A stretch of 26,436 nucleotides of DNA from an uncultured bacterium (GTDB lineage Bacteria; Cyanobacteriota; Vampirovibrionia; Gastranaerophilales; Gastranaerophilaceae). Both the position numbers and the translations under genes were made by a program. The stretch is taken from the NCBI GenBank assembly GCA_945910925.1, contig CAMDZX010000008.1, positions 1-26,436 on the forward strand, given 5' to 3'. The notes under the pieces were generated by a model that had not been told where the DNA came from, did no database searches, and saw nothing but the letters and a program-made list of their open reading frames with translations. Positions 15,223 through 22,542 of this stretch are shown one piece after another (positions within the stretch are counted from its first letter, which is position 1; every line of letters begins with the position of its first letter).

Positions 15223-16095
15223 TTGAACAGCCGAAATATAAAATTAGCCAAATATGCAGGGTTTTGTTACGGAGTAAAACGTGCGGTAGAGACTGTCAAA
15301 AAACTTAAGGCAGACAACCCAGATAAAAATATTTACATTTTAGGAGAATTAATCCATAACACTCAAGTTATTCAAGAGCTTGATGCAATGGGTATAAAAA
15401 CCATTGATGAACTTCCCGAAAAAGGCGATGGGATTTGTGTAATAAGAAGTCACGGTGCATCTCCTGAAGTATTTGAAAATATTAAGAATGCGGGATTTGA
15501 AATAGTTGATTTAACTTGTTTGGACGTTAAAAAAGTTCAGCAAAAAGCAATAGAGCTTGCAAAAGAAGGGTATTTTCTTGTAATTGTAGGAAAGTCCGAA
15601 CACCCTGAAGTTGTTGCAATTAAAGCAAATGCGGAGTTATGGAGTAACAATGTTGTTGTTGCAAGTACCCCTGAACAACTGGAAGAATACAAAGAACAAA
15701 TCAAAAAACATAAAAAAGCGGGTGTTGTTGTTCAGACGACACAACGTGTAGAAAACCTTAAATCAATCGTTGATTTTCTCATACCTCTTACAAAAGAACT
15801 TCATATAGCAAATACAATTTGTTCAAGTACCTCTATGCGCCAAAAAGAGGCAAAAGAGCTTTCGGAAGAAAGTGATTTAATGATTGTTGTAGGTTCAAAG
15901 AAAAGCGCAAACACAACACACCTTGCAGAAATATTAAAGGATAATTGTAAAACCATTCATATAGAAAATGATACAGAACTTGAAAATTATAAAAACCTGA
16001 TTGAAAATGCCAAAGATATTGCAATTACGGCAGGAGCATCCACTCCGCAATCAGTTATAGAAAAAGTTGTTAATGAAATAAAAGGAGGAATATAA
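15223..16095 (+). CDS. ispH: 4-hydroxy-3-methylbut-2-enyl diphosphate reductase
   Basis: 290 aa, full length. IspH makes IPP and DMAPP in the last step of the MEP isoprenoid pathway using a [4Fe-4S] cluster. The three cluster cysteines are C15 in AGFCYGVKRAV, C99 in DLTCLDV and C200 in NTICSSTSMRQ; H45 (ELIHNT), H77 (SHGAS) and H127 with E129 (EHPE) are the substrate-binding residues. The start codon is TTG: an in-frame TAG lies 7 codons upstream and no ATG or GTG occurs before the conserved LAKYAGFCYGV. The ribosome site is poor. It is followed after 1 nt by rpsA, as in lineages where ispH and S1 are neighbours or fused. Confidence 0.95.
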   Translation: MNSRNIKLAKYAGFCYGVKRAVETVKKLKADNPDKNIYILGELIHNTQVIQELDAMGIKTIDELPEKGDGICVIRSHGASPEVFENIKNAGFEIVDLTCLDVKKVQQKAIELAKEGYFLVIVGKSEHPEVVAIKANAELWSNNVVVASTPEQLEEYKEQIKKHKKAGVVVQTTQRVENLKSIVDFLIPLTKELHIANTICSSTSMRQKEAKELSEESDLMIVVGSKKSANTTHLAEILKDNCKTIHIENDTELENYKNLIENAKDIAITAGASTPQSVIEKVVNEIKGGI

Positions 16096-16096
16096 T

Positions 16097-17158
16097 ATGA
16101 CAGCAACTATGGAAAGAACGTTAGATGAATTCGAAACGTTATTGGAAGAATCTTTTGCGAAATCTTATGCAGTAGCAGATATCGTAGAAGGTACAGTTAT
16201 GAAAAAAGAAGCAGAAGGGTATCTTGTAAGTGTTAAGGGTGCTAAAATGGAAGCATTTTTATCAAACAAAGAATTGTCTTCTGATGAACCTGAATTAGAA
16301 ATCGGTGATGTAAAAGAATTTTACGTATTAAAAGAAGAAAATGACGAAGATGCAATGTTATTATCATTGAAGAGAATTGCATTTGCTCAAGCATGGGCTC
16401 AACTTAACGATGCAAAAATTCAAGGTGATACAATCCTTGCTAAAGTTGTTTCAACTGTTAAGGGCGGGGTTTTGGTTGATGTTGCAGACCTTAAAGGTTT
16501 CATTCCATCATCTCAATTAAGAACAGGTACTCCGTTTGATGGTTTAATCGACCAAAAAATTGAAGTTAAAGTTCTTGAAGCTGATCCTAAGAAAAACAAA
16601 CTTATCTTGTCTCAACGTCAAGCAGTAGCTGAACAAAGAGATCAAGTTGTTGATAACGTATTAGCATCTTTAGAAGAAGATTCTATCGTTAAAGGTACTG
16701 TAGTAAGAATTACAGATTTCGGTGCATTCGTTGATATCAACGGTATTGACGGATTGCTTCCTATTTCTGAAATTTCATGGCAAAGAATTAAACATCCTTC
16801 TGATGTTATTACTTTGGGTGACGAAATTGAAGTTAAAATCATTAAGATTGATACTGAATTAAAGAGAATTTCTTTAAGCTTAAAGAGAATGGGTGAAAAT
16901 CCTTGGCAACAAATCGAAGGACAATTTGAAGAAGGACAAGTTGTGAAAGGTACTGTTAATAAAATCACTACTTTCGGTGCGTTTATTAATATCTTCCCGG
17001 GAGTAGAAGCATTACTTCCTGTTTCTGAAATGAGCAACGAAAATGTTAATCCGTTCAATATGTTCAAAGTAGGGGATGAAATAGAAGTTCTTATCAAGAG
17101 ATTTACTCCTAAAGAACACAGAATCGCATTAAGCACAAAAGATATTCCTAGTGCATAA
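16097..17158 (+). CDS. rpsA: 30S ribosomal protein S1 (four S1 domains)
   Basis: 353 aa. Four S1 RNA-binding domains are seen at about 27-93, 109-174, 196-263 and 280-347. The third and fourth carry the clear VKGTVxxITxFGAF core with GLLPISEIS or ALLPVSEMS. E. coli S1 has six domains; shorter S1 proteins occur in cyanobacteria and Firmicutes. It recruits mRNA to the 30S subunit, which is relevant to a genome with weak ribosome sites and probable leaderless mRNAs. The ribosome site AAAGGAGG overlaps the last codons of ispH, so the two are co-transcribed and coupled. A terminator follows 24 nt after the stop. Confidence 0.92.
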   Translation: MTATMERTLDEFETLLEESFAKSYAVADIVEGTVMKKEAEGYLVSVKGAKMEAFLSNKELSSDEPELEIGDVKEFYVLKEENDEDAMLLSLKRIAFAQAWAQLNDAKIQGDTILAKVVSTVKGGVLVDVADLKGFIPSSQLRTGTPFDGLIDQKIEVKVLEADPKKNKLILSQRQAVAEQRDQVVDNVLASLEEDSIVKGTVVRITDFGAFVDINGIDGLLPISEISWQRIKHPSDVITLGDEIEVKIIKIDTELKRISLSLKRMGENPWQQIEGQFEEGQVVKGTVNKITTFGAFINIFPGVEALLPVSEMSNENVNPFNMFKVGDEIEVLIKRFTPKEHRIALSTKDIPSA

Positions 17159-17182
17159 TGAGATAAGATATTTATCAATAAT

Positions 17183-17213
17183 AAAGCCGATAAAATTAAC
17201 TTTTATCGGCTTT
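17183..17213. terminator. Bidirectional intrinsic terminator after rpsA
   Basis: A 13-bp perfect stem (17183-17195 with 17201-17213; core GCCGATAAAA, loop TTAAC) followed by T5 on the plus strand. The minus-strand gene at 17214 ends right beside it, so it serves both. Confidence 0.92.
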
Positions 17214-17468
17214 TTAATTTCTATTTTGCTCCCTATTCGATTCATCCATATTTTTAAAAGCTTCATAATTCAATTCGTCCTGTAACATTCGTATATCATA
17301 ATCAGTATCAGCATCATTTAGTCCTGCATAATATACTTCATCTCTTGTCCCTTCTGCACCACGACTCATTGACATCTTTGCCGCAACACCTTGTTGTGCT
17401 GAAAATGCTGCCGAATTTTGTTGTCCTATGGAAAATTGTGAACGTATTGCAGATGTTACAGACCACAT
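17214..17468 (-). CDS. Small unknown protein, 84 aa
   Basis: 84 aa, not recognised. The first half is polar and rich in A, S and Q (SIGQQNSAAFSAQQGVAAKM), the second half acidic with DADTDYDIRMLQDELNYEAF, probably helical. There is no signal peptide or membrane segment. CGAGG lies about 10 nt before the ATG, and an AT-rich TATAAA occurs just upstream. It ends at the rpsA terminator. The codon use and ribosome site support a real gene; its role is open. Confidence 0.6.
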   Translation of the reverse strand: MWSVTSAIRSQFSIGQQNSAAFSAQQGVAAKMSMSRGAEGTRDEVYYAGLNDADTDYDIRMLQDELNYEAFKNMDESNREQNRN

Positions 17469-17536
17469 AGTATTTAGCCTCGTTTATATCTCATAAAAAT
17501 AAAGTTTTTTTATATATCTTAATTTCAAAAAACTAA

Positions 17537-17578
17537 GAAATTGAAACATTTGTTACAATTTCAAAACTATGGTATAAT
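17537..17578 (+). promoter_or_regulatory. Promoter of the secreted-protein gene, with inverted repeat around the -35
   Basis: TTGTTA (17550-17555), 17-nt spacer, TATAAT (17573-17578) preceded by TG-G. An inverted repeat GAAATTG (17537-17543) / CAATTTC (17556-17562) brackets the -35 and could bind a dimeric regulator. Six nt separate the -10 from the ATG, so the mRNA is probably leaderless. Confidence 0.65.
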
Positions 17579-17584
17579 TTTGGT

Positions 17585-18796
17585 ATGGGAAGAGTAGTGA
17601 AGATATTATTTATATTGGTATTATTCTTGTGTAATACTGTATATGCTGCGGATTATCGGGTTCTTGTTATTCCTGATAACGTTGCAAGTAAACCGTATGT
17701 TGATAGCATGATTTATGAAGGTTCATCAGAATTTTTTGCAAACCAGATTATTAACAGGTTGAACCAATCAGGTACTATTGAGGCTCCTACGATTCAGGAA
17801 GTTCGAGAAAAACTTGCCAGAAATCCAAGACTAAATATCGCAACCAGAGATGCCTTATTACGCTTCAAGAAAGAATATAATATTAATTATCTGAGTATAG
17901 ACAAAGTTGCACAGATGTTTAATGTGAATAAGGTTCTTTTGATTACAACTGCAGCTGATGCTCAGAATTATTTCATGCGCAGAACGTTTTGGGACTTTTT
18001 AAACATTCCGGGTGCGACGACACTTGATCCGGGCATAAAGCTTTCCACATACGCAGTTTTGATTGACACGAACAGAAATATTAATCTTTGGGAAGATACA
18101 TTCTACAAAACTATAAGTACCTGCGAAACGAGAATGCTTGCAAATCAACTCGGACCACAGACTCAACAATTGGAAAAAATCAGAGATTATTCAAGAATGC
18201 TTGCACCTCAAATTGCGCATTACGTACAGGCAAGCATTGTTCCTCATTCTATGATTTGCAAAAGTAATGAAATTACTTATGGTCCAAAGGATTTTGATAA
18301 CGTATTTACCAAAAAATACAGATGGTATAAGCATGGTGCAAAAGAAATCATCAAAGAAACTGATGAAAAGTATACAGAGTATAGAACTTCTCAACGTATG
18401 AGGGGTATAGAACCGCTCCCTGATAAGTTCCGTCGATTGAAAAAAGAATGGAAAGAACAAAGGGAAGCAAGGAAAATTGAAAAAGCTCAATTAAGACTTT
18501 TGAAGCAACAACAAATGCAAGAAGAACAAAATAATCATATACAGGACATTAATAATGTTCAGGATGAAAAAAATATTGAAGTAAAAGAAATTCAAGAGAC
18601 AGTTAAACCTGCAGTTGTAAAAACTAAAAGGGTAAAACGCAAACATAAAGAAGAACCAAAAGTTCTCAATGTAATTAAGGAAGAACATTTAGAACCTGCC
18701 TCCGGCGATGTTGTGCAACCTTTGCAGTTAAAGTATTATCAGCCATCAAGACATACAAAACCAGAGGCAAAAAATACAACAATTAATGATATTTAA
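17585..18796 (+). CDS. Secreted protein with CsgG/TolB-N-like domain and charged C-terminal tail
   Basis: 403 aa. A clear Sec signal peptide covers residues 1-21 (KILFILVLFLCNTVYA, cleavage after VYA). The following 200 residues (YRVLVIPD, EFFANQIINRL, KVLLITTAADA, STYAVLIDTNRNINLWEDTF) show the strand-helix pattern of CsgG or TolB N-terminal-type domains, which occur in envelope assembly factors; no lipobox Cys is present, so this is not a lipoprotein. From about 285 the chain becomes a Q/E/K-rich helix, then a basic K-R-rich stretch (KTKRVKRKHKEEPK). I cannot name the family. There is no ribosome site; the -10 ends 6 nt before the ATG. It would act in the periplasm or envelope. Confidence 0.75.
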   Translation: MGRVVKILFILVLFLCNTVYAADYRVLVIPDNVASKPYVDSMIYEGSSEFFANQIINRLNQSGTIEAPTIQEVREKLARNPRLNIATRDALLRFKKEYNINYLSIDKVAQMFNVNKVLLITTAADAQNYFMRRTFWDFLNIPGATTLDPGIKLSTYAVLIDTNRNINLWEDTFYKTISTCETRMLANQLGPQTQQLEKIRDYSRMLAPQIAHYVQASIVPHSMICKSNEITYGPKDFDNVFTKKYRWYKHGAKEIIKETDEKYTEYRTSQRMRGIEPLPDKFRRLKKEWKEQREARKIEKAQLRLLKQQQMQEEQNNHIQDINNVQDEKNIEVKEIQETVKPAVVKTKRVKRKHKEEPKVLNVIKEEHLEPASGDVVQPLQLKYYQPSRHTKPEAKNTTINDI

Positions 18797-18804
18797 TAAA
18801 ACTG

Positions 18805-18833
18805 TTGACGTAGAAACATGTTCTTGTTAAACT
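18805..18833 (+). promoter_or_regulatory. Candidate promoter ahead of the tRNA-Lys region
   Basis: TTGACG, a 17-nt spacer and TAAACT. The -35 is good and the -10 matches at four of six bases. It could serve the truncated tRNA-like unit or the intact tRNA gene downstream. Confidence 0.3.
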
Positions 18834-18876
18834 AGGACTTGTGGACACTAGCTGGTTAATATAAAACAGTTTGTCT

Positions 18877-18975
18877 ATGATAATTGAATAATAATGGTAT
18901 TTGCGCTTGTAGCTCAGCCCATAGTGAGCATTCTGCGAACGGTAGTTAAAAATTCTCTACCTGCTGAGTTACGAG
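18877..18975 (+). repeat. Truncated tRNA-Lys unit folded onto an inverted copy of itself
   Basis: Bases 18877-18918 repeat 18978-19019 with 3 differences in 42, so the upstream flank and the first 15 nt of tRNA-Lys (from 18904) were duplicated. Then the sequence turns round: 18955-18975 is an inverted copy of tRNA nt 5-25 (19 of 21 bases match). The arms 18906-18918 and 18963-18975 can pair over 13 bp with two G-U pairs around a 44-nt loop. Confidence 0.75.
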
Positions 18976-19003
18976 ATATGACAATTAAATAATAATAGTA
19001 TTT

Positions 19004-19076
19004 GCGCTTGTAGCTCAGCAGGTAGAGCACTCCCCTTTTAAGGGATAGGTCGCGCGTTCGAATCGCGCCAAGCGCA
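19004..19076 (+). tRNA. tRNA-Lys (anticodon TTT)
   Basis: 73 nt with a 7-bp acceptor stem (GCGCTTG/CAAGCGC), D arm GCTC...GAGC, anticodon loop CTTTTAA (anticodon TTT), T arm GCGCG-TTCGAAT-CGCGC, discriminator A, and no encoded CCA. The outermost anticodon-stem pair is a C-T mismatch. A T6 run follows at once and may end transcription. It is the only intact copy in a decayed cluster. Confidence 0.93.
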
Positions 19077-19110
19077 TTTTTTGTTGCTTATTTTTTATTT
19101 ATTGATACAA

Positions 19111-19185
19111 TGCTCAGCAGGTGGAGCAGTTCCCTTTTAAGAGATAGGTCGCATATATTTACCCCTTCGAATCGCACCAAGCGCA
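19111..19185 (+). pseudogene. Decayed tRNA-Lys copy 2
   Basis: It matches the intact tRNA from the D arm to the 3' end (GCTCAGCAGGTGGAGCAGTTCCC, then TTCGAATCGCACCAAGCGCA), but it lacks the 5' acceptor strand and has about a dozen extra bases (CATATATTTACCC) before the T loop. It cannot fold as a tRNA. The spacer behind it (19186-19217) nearly repeats the spacer behind the intact gene (19077-19110). Confidence 0.85.
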
Positions 19186-19217
19186 TTTTTTGTTGCTTAT
19201 TTTATTTATTAATACAA

Positions 19218-19267
19218 CGTTCAGCAGTTAGAGTATTTCCCTTTAAGGTTTGAATTGTGCCAAGTAT
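19218..19267 (+). pseudogene. Decayed tRNA-Lys copy 3
   Basis: More worn remnant: GTTCAGCAGTTAGAG, TTTCCCTTTAAGG and TTTGAATTGTGCCAAGTA still follow the tRNA-Lys order, but the acceptor strand, half of the anticodon arm and the variable region are gone. It completes a series of three tandem units in increasing decay. Confidence 0.7.
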
Positions 19268-19376
19268 TTTATTGTTTATTTTTTGATGTGATTTTGTTAT
19301 ATTTCTTAAAAAAATAACAAAAAAAATAATATATTTGTTTTTTTAAAAGAATATATTATCAAAAGGAGTGTGTATC

Positions 19377-19775
19377 ATGTATCAAGTAAATGCTAAACCA
19401 CAATTAGTTGTTGAACCGATGAAAGAATTTAGACCGAAAACTAAAAAAAAATACTTTGCCCCACCGCCACCACCACCTCCTCCCGGTGGAGACGGAAATG
19501 GTGATCCGTTTAAGAATATGAATTCAATAAAACCGAAAAAAAATATTCCTAATGATATTGCAAAAAAAATAAGTGAAGCCTTTGGAAATAAAAAAACATC
19601 TGATAAGATGTTTAATAATTACAAAATAAATAAAGAAACTGTAAAGTTTAACAATTTTACAGAGTTCTTAAAAAAAGACAATATACCTAAGGATGTTGCT
19701 GAAAAATTAAATAAGTTTTTAGCAAATATAAAGAAACCTCAAAACATATTTAATACTTTCAAAAAACTCAAATAA
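19377..19775 (+). CDS. Small protein with eight-proline run and two copies of a 30-residue helical repeat
   Basis: 132 aa, not recognised. It has a short basic N terminus, a P8 run (29-36) followed by GGDGNG, then two copies of a repeat: 54-83 (KKNIPNDIAKK...MFNNYK) and 100-129 (KDNIPKDVAEK...IFNTFK), 12 of 30 residues identical. The repeats look helical. There is no signal peptide. The start at 19377 is chosen because AAAGGAG lies 8 nt before this ATG; an in-frame GTG at 19368 overlaps the ribosome site. A P8 run would need EF-P for smooth translation. It stands alone, with an AT-rich upstream region and a strong terminator behind. Confidence 0.75.
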   Translation: MYQVNAKPQLVVEPMKEFRPKTKKKYFAPPPPPPPPGGDGNGDPFKNMNSIKPKKNIPNDIAKKISEAFGNKKTSDKMFNNYKINKETVKFNNFTEFLKKDNIPKDVAEKLNKFLANIKKPQNIFNTFKKLK

Positions 19776-19777
19776 TA

Positions 19778-19809
19778 AAAACGGCGGATTTAACAAAATC
19801 CGCCGTTTT
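19778..19809. terminator. Bidirectional intrinsic terminator between the proline-run gene and fabF
   Basis: A perfect 14-bp inverted repeat (19778-19791 with 19796-19809; core CGGCGGATTT, 4-nt loop) with flanking A- and T-runs, between convergent genes. It also ends the fatty-acid operon. Confidence 0.93.
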
Positions 19810-19825
19810 AAATAATTTTAATATC

Positions 19826-21079
19826 CTAAACTCCTTTGAATACTAATGTAGTGTTATGTCCGCCAAATCCAAAAGAGTTTGATAGTGCGGCATGCACTTT
19901 CTTTTCTCTTGCTTTATGAGGAACATAATCAAGGTTCGCAACATGTTCATCTTGATTATCAAGATTAATTGTTGGAGGAACTTTACCGTCTGTGATTGTT
20001 TTTACACAAACAATACCTTCAACTGCACCTGTTGCACCTAACATATGTCCGTGCATACTCTTGGTTGAACTAACCAACAAGTTAGGATTTTGTTCTTTGT
20101 CACCGAAAATCTTTTCAATAGCTTGAGATTCGGCAACGTCACCCAAACCGGTACTTGTACCGTGAGGGTTAATATAATCAATTTCTTCAGGTTTTAAGCC
20201 TGCATCTTGCAGTGCTAATTCCATAGATTTAATTGCACCTTTACCTTCAGGGTCAGGAGCAACCATATCATGCGCATCAGCAGATTGACCATAACCTACA
20301 ATCTCTGCATAAATCTTAGCACCACGTGCCTTAGCATGTTCGTATTCTTCAAGAACAAGAACACCTGCACCTTCACCCATAACAAAGCCATCTCTATCCT
20401 TGTCATAAGGTCTTGATGCTTTTTCAGGTTCATCATTTCTCTTGGAAAGAGTTCTTGCTGCGGTGAAAGCCCCGATACCTAAAGTTGTAATTGTAGCCTC
20501 GCAACCACCTGCAACCATTACATCAGCATCACCATATTGTATACTTCTGAAGGCATCACCGATTGAGTGAGAACCTGTTGCACATGCTGAAACAACGGCT
20601 TTGTTAACACCTTTGTATCCGTGCTTCATAGAAATACGTCCTGATGCCATATCAACAATCAACATAGGAACAGTAAACGGAGAACCTTTAGTAGGTCCTT
20701 TTTCTATCATTGCAATGTGATTCTTTTCAAAAGTTTTGAACCCACCGGCTGCAGAACTTACTATTACACCGATTCTATAAGGATCGATGTTAGCATCATC
20801 TATTCCTGAATCAGCAATAGCCTCATCAGCCGCAACCATTGCAAACTGAGTAAATCTGTCCATTCTTTTGGCATCTTTTGAATCCATATAATTTTCAGGA
20901 TTAAAATCTTTATCTTTAATTTCGGCCGCAATTTTAACCGTATGTCTTTCGGTATCTATTGCCTCAATATGAGAAACACCGCTTTTGCCTTCTAAAAGTG
21001 AGTTCCAAAAATTATCAACCCCGATACCAACCGGAGTAACGGCTCCCATACCTGTTATCACTACTCTTCTTTTTGACAT
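19826..21079 (-). CDS. fabF: Beta-ketoacyl-ACP synthase II
   Basis: 417 aa, full length. It condenses malonyl-ACP with acyl-ACP in chain elongation. The catalytic triad is C166 in VSACATGSHS, H306 in NPHGTST and H345 in SMHGHMLGATG, with K340 just before. The N terminus RRVVITGMGAVTPVG is typical. AAAGG lies 8 nt before the ATG. It is the last gene of the fab operon, separated from acpP by 77 nt with a hairpin. Confidence 0.97.
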   Translation of the reverse strand: MSKRRVVITGMGAVTPVGIGVDNFWNSLLEGKSGVSHIEAIDTERHTVKIAAEIKDKDFNPENYMDSKDAKRMDRFTQFAMVAADEAIADSGIDDANIDPYRIGVIVSSAAGGFKTFEKNHIAMIEKGPTKGSPFTVPMLIVDMASGRISMKHGYKGVNKAVVSACATGSHSIGDAFRSIQYGDADVMVAGGCEATITTLGIGAFTAARTLSKRNDEPEKASRPYDKDRDGFVMGEGAGVLVLEEYEHAKARGAKIYAEIVGYGQSADAHDMVAPDPEGKGAIKSMELALQDAGLKPEEIDYINPHGTSTGLGDVAESQAIEKIFGDKEQNPNLLVSSTKSMHGHMLGATGAVEGIVCVKTITDGKVPPTINLDNQDEHVANLDYVPHKAREKKVHAALSNSFGFGGHNTTLVFKGV

Positions 21080-21105
21080 ATTTTTACCTTTTCTATCCTA
21101 TATGA

Positions 21106-21139
21106 TTACGAGAGGAAAAAACTAATTCTCCTCTCGTAA
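21106..21139 (-). promoter_or_regulatory. Intercistronic hairpin between acpP and fabF
   Basis: An 11-bp perfect inverted repeat TTACGAGAGGA / TCCTCTCGTAA (21106-21116 with 21129-21139) with a 12-nt loop. The T-run is in the loop, not after the stem, so it is not a standard terminator. It may protect the acpP mRNA or partly stop read-through and so give more ACP than FabF. Confidence 0.6.
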
Positions 21140-21156
21140 CTAAAATCTTTTACCGA

Positions 21157-21387
21157 TTATGAATGAGCGTCGATATAATCTACTGCGTCTTGAACTGTTT
21201 GAATTTTTTCAGCTTCTTCATCAGGAATTTCGCATCCGAATTCTTCTTCAAAAGCCATAACTAATTCAACTGTATCTAAAGAATCAGCACCCAAATCAGC
21301 AGTAAAGCTTGCTTCAGGAGTTACTAAATTTTCATCAACGCTTAATTGATCGATTACAACTTTTTTAACTTTTTCTAATGTACTCAT
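21157..21387 (-). CDS. acpP: Acyl carrier protein
   Basis: 76 aa, the standard length. The pantetheine-bearing serine is S36 in ADSLD, in the typical context FTADLGADSLDTVELVMAFE. It is acidic and four-helical by pattern. It carries the growing acyl chain for all Fab enzymes encoded around it. GAGG lies about 10 nt before the ATG. Confidence 0.98.
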   Translation of the reverse strand: MSTLEKVKKVVIDQLSVDENLVTPEASFTADLGADSLDTVELVMAFEEEFGCEIPDEEAEKIQTVQDAVDYIDAHS

Positions 21388-21483
21388 GTTTTGTTTTCCT
21401 CTTTTTCTTCTTAACGTAATATCACTATTCTATAAAATTATACTATTTCAAGATAAATTTGCAAAAAAGGTTAAGATATATTA

Positions 21484-22209
21484 CTAGATAATTAGTCCGC
21501 CGTCAACTTCTACTACCTGACCTGTTATATAATCAGCATCAGCAGCAAGGAATTTAACGGTTTTTGCAATATCTTCCACTTCACCAAGACGTTTCAACGG
21601 AATATAATCCAAAAACTTAGATGTATCTAAATCTTTTGTCATGTCTGTATTAATAAATCCCGGAGCAACTGCATTCACTCTGATGCCTCGAGAACCGAGT
21701 TCTTTAGCAAGAGTTTTTGTCAAACCGATTAGACCTGCTTTTGCTGCGGAATAATTTGCCTGACCCGGATTTCCTGAAACTCCGACAACACTTGCCATGT
21801 TAACAATTGCACCGCTTCTTTGTTTCATCATAACTTTAACAACAGGTTGTGATACAAAGAATGCACTTGATAAGTTTGTATTGATTACTGCGTTCCAATT
21901 TTCATCAGACATGCGCATGAACAAACCATCTCTTGTTATACCTGCGTTATTTACAAGAACGTCAATTCTGCCGAATTTTTCAACAATCTCCGCAATACCT
22001 GCGTCAACCTGTTCTTTGTTTGAAACATCAAATTTATATGCTGCAGAGTCAACACCTAATGCCTTAATTTCTTCAACAGTTTTATTTGCAGCATCAATAT
22101 TTCCTGCATAATTGATTACAACATCATAACCTGCTTTTGCAAGTTCTAAAGCACACGCTTTTCCAATTCCGCGTGAACCGCCTGTAACTAACGCTAATTT
22201 TTCTGACAT
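21484..22209 (-). CDS. fabG: 3-oxoacyl-ACP reductase
   Basis: 241 aa, full length for this short-chain dehydrogenase, which reduces 3-ketoacyl-ACP with NADPH. It has TGGSRGIG (9-16), NNAG (87-90), the catalytic S140, Y153 and K157 (NYSAAKAG), and the end QVVEVDGGLII. AAGGAG lies 8 nt before the ATG. About 23 nt separate it from the ORF6N gene upstream, so it keeps its own translation signal despite the inserted genes. Confidence 0.96.
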   Translation of the reverse strand: MSEKLALVTGGSRGIGKACALELAKAGYDVVINYAGNIDAANKTVEEIKALGVDSAAYKFDVSNKEQVDAGIAEIVEKFGRIDVLVNNAGITRDGLFMRMSDENWNAVINTNLSSAFFVSQPVVKVMMKQRSGAIVNMASVVGVSGNPGQANYSAAKAGLIGLTKTLAKELGSRGIRVNAVAPGFINTDMTKDLDTSKFLDYIPLKRLGEVEDIAKTVKFLAADADYITGQVVEVDGGLII

Positions 22210-22232
22210 TTATTTTCTCCTTATTATTGTTA

Positions 22233-22538
22233 TTAATTCCTCAAAACAGCAGAAAGCATTGCAACACCTTGTTCTGTAAATACATATGGAAGATATTGGC
22301 GGCCGCCTCTGGTTTCTTCAATTAGATTTGAGGTCACAATTTGTGACCTCAAAATTTGCCACTCTTGTTCTGATAATTGAAACATAAAATCTGAAGGAAA
22401 ACGTTCGATATTACGCTTTACTGCTTGATTTAATTTTTTCGTTTCAATCTCATACAAACCGGCAAGGTCACTATCAAGCATGACCTTCTGCCCCCTGATT
22501 TCATATATTAAGTTCTTTACTTCTACAATGTTTTCCAT
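22233..22538 (-). CDS. ORF6N-domain DNA-binding protein, truncated after the domain
   Basis: 101 aa. The whole length is an ORF6N domain (KilA-N/anti-repressor class): NLIYEIRGQKVMLDSDLAGL, then KLNQAVKRNIERFP, FQLSEQEWQILRSQIVTS and YVFTEQGVAMLSAVL. Family members usually continue for another 80 to 200 residues; here a stop follows VLRN at once. The domain is typical of phages and mobile genes and probably binds DNA. It sits in the fab operon between the 90-aa gene and fabG, with a 4-nt gap to the first and no ribosome site, so it depends on the operon mRNA. A perfect 27-nt palindrome lies inside its coding sequence. It could be a domesticated regulator or a dying relic. Confidence 0.85.
   Translation of the reverse strand: MENIVEVKNLIYEIRGQKVMLDSDLAGLYEIETKKLNQAVKRNIERFPSDFMFQLSEQEWQILRSQIVTSNLIEETRGGRQYLPYVFTEQGVAMLSAVLRN
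22327..22353. repeat. Perfect 27-nt palindrome inside the ORF6N gene
   Basis: TTTGAGGTCACAA-T-TTGTGACCTCAAA: 13-bp arms with one central base. It covers the codons for ILRSQIVTSN of the ORF6N domain. It could be a binding site for a dimeric regulator, perhaps the ORF6N protein itself, or an mRNA hairpin. Confidence 0.9.
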
Positions 22539-22542
22539 TTAT

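Noticed and set aside
16097..17158. An ispH-S1 gene fusion
   Set aside because: A TAA stop separates the two frames and rpsA has its own strong ribosome site.
18904..18975. A second intact tRNA upstream of tRNA-Lys
   Set aside because: Only the first 15 nt match; the rest is an inverted fragment and no cloverleaf forms.
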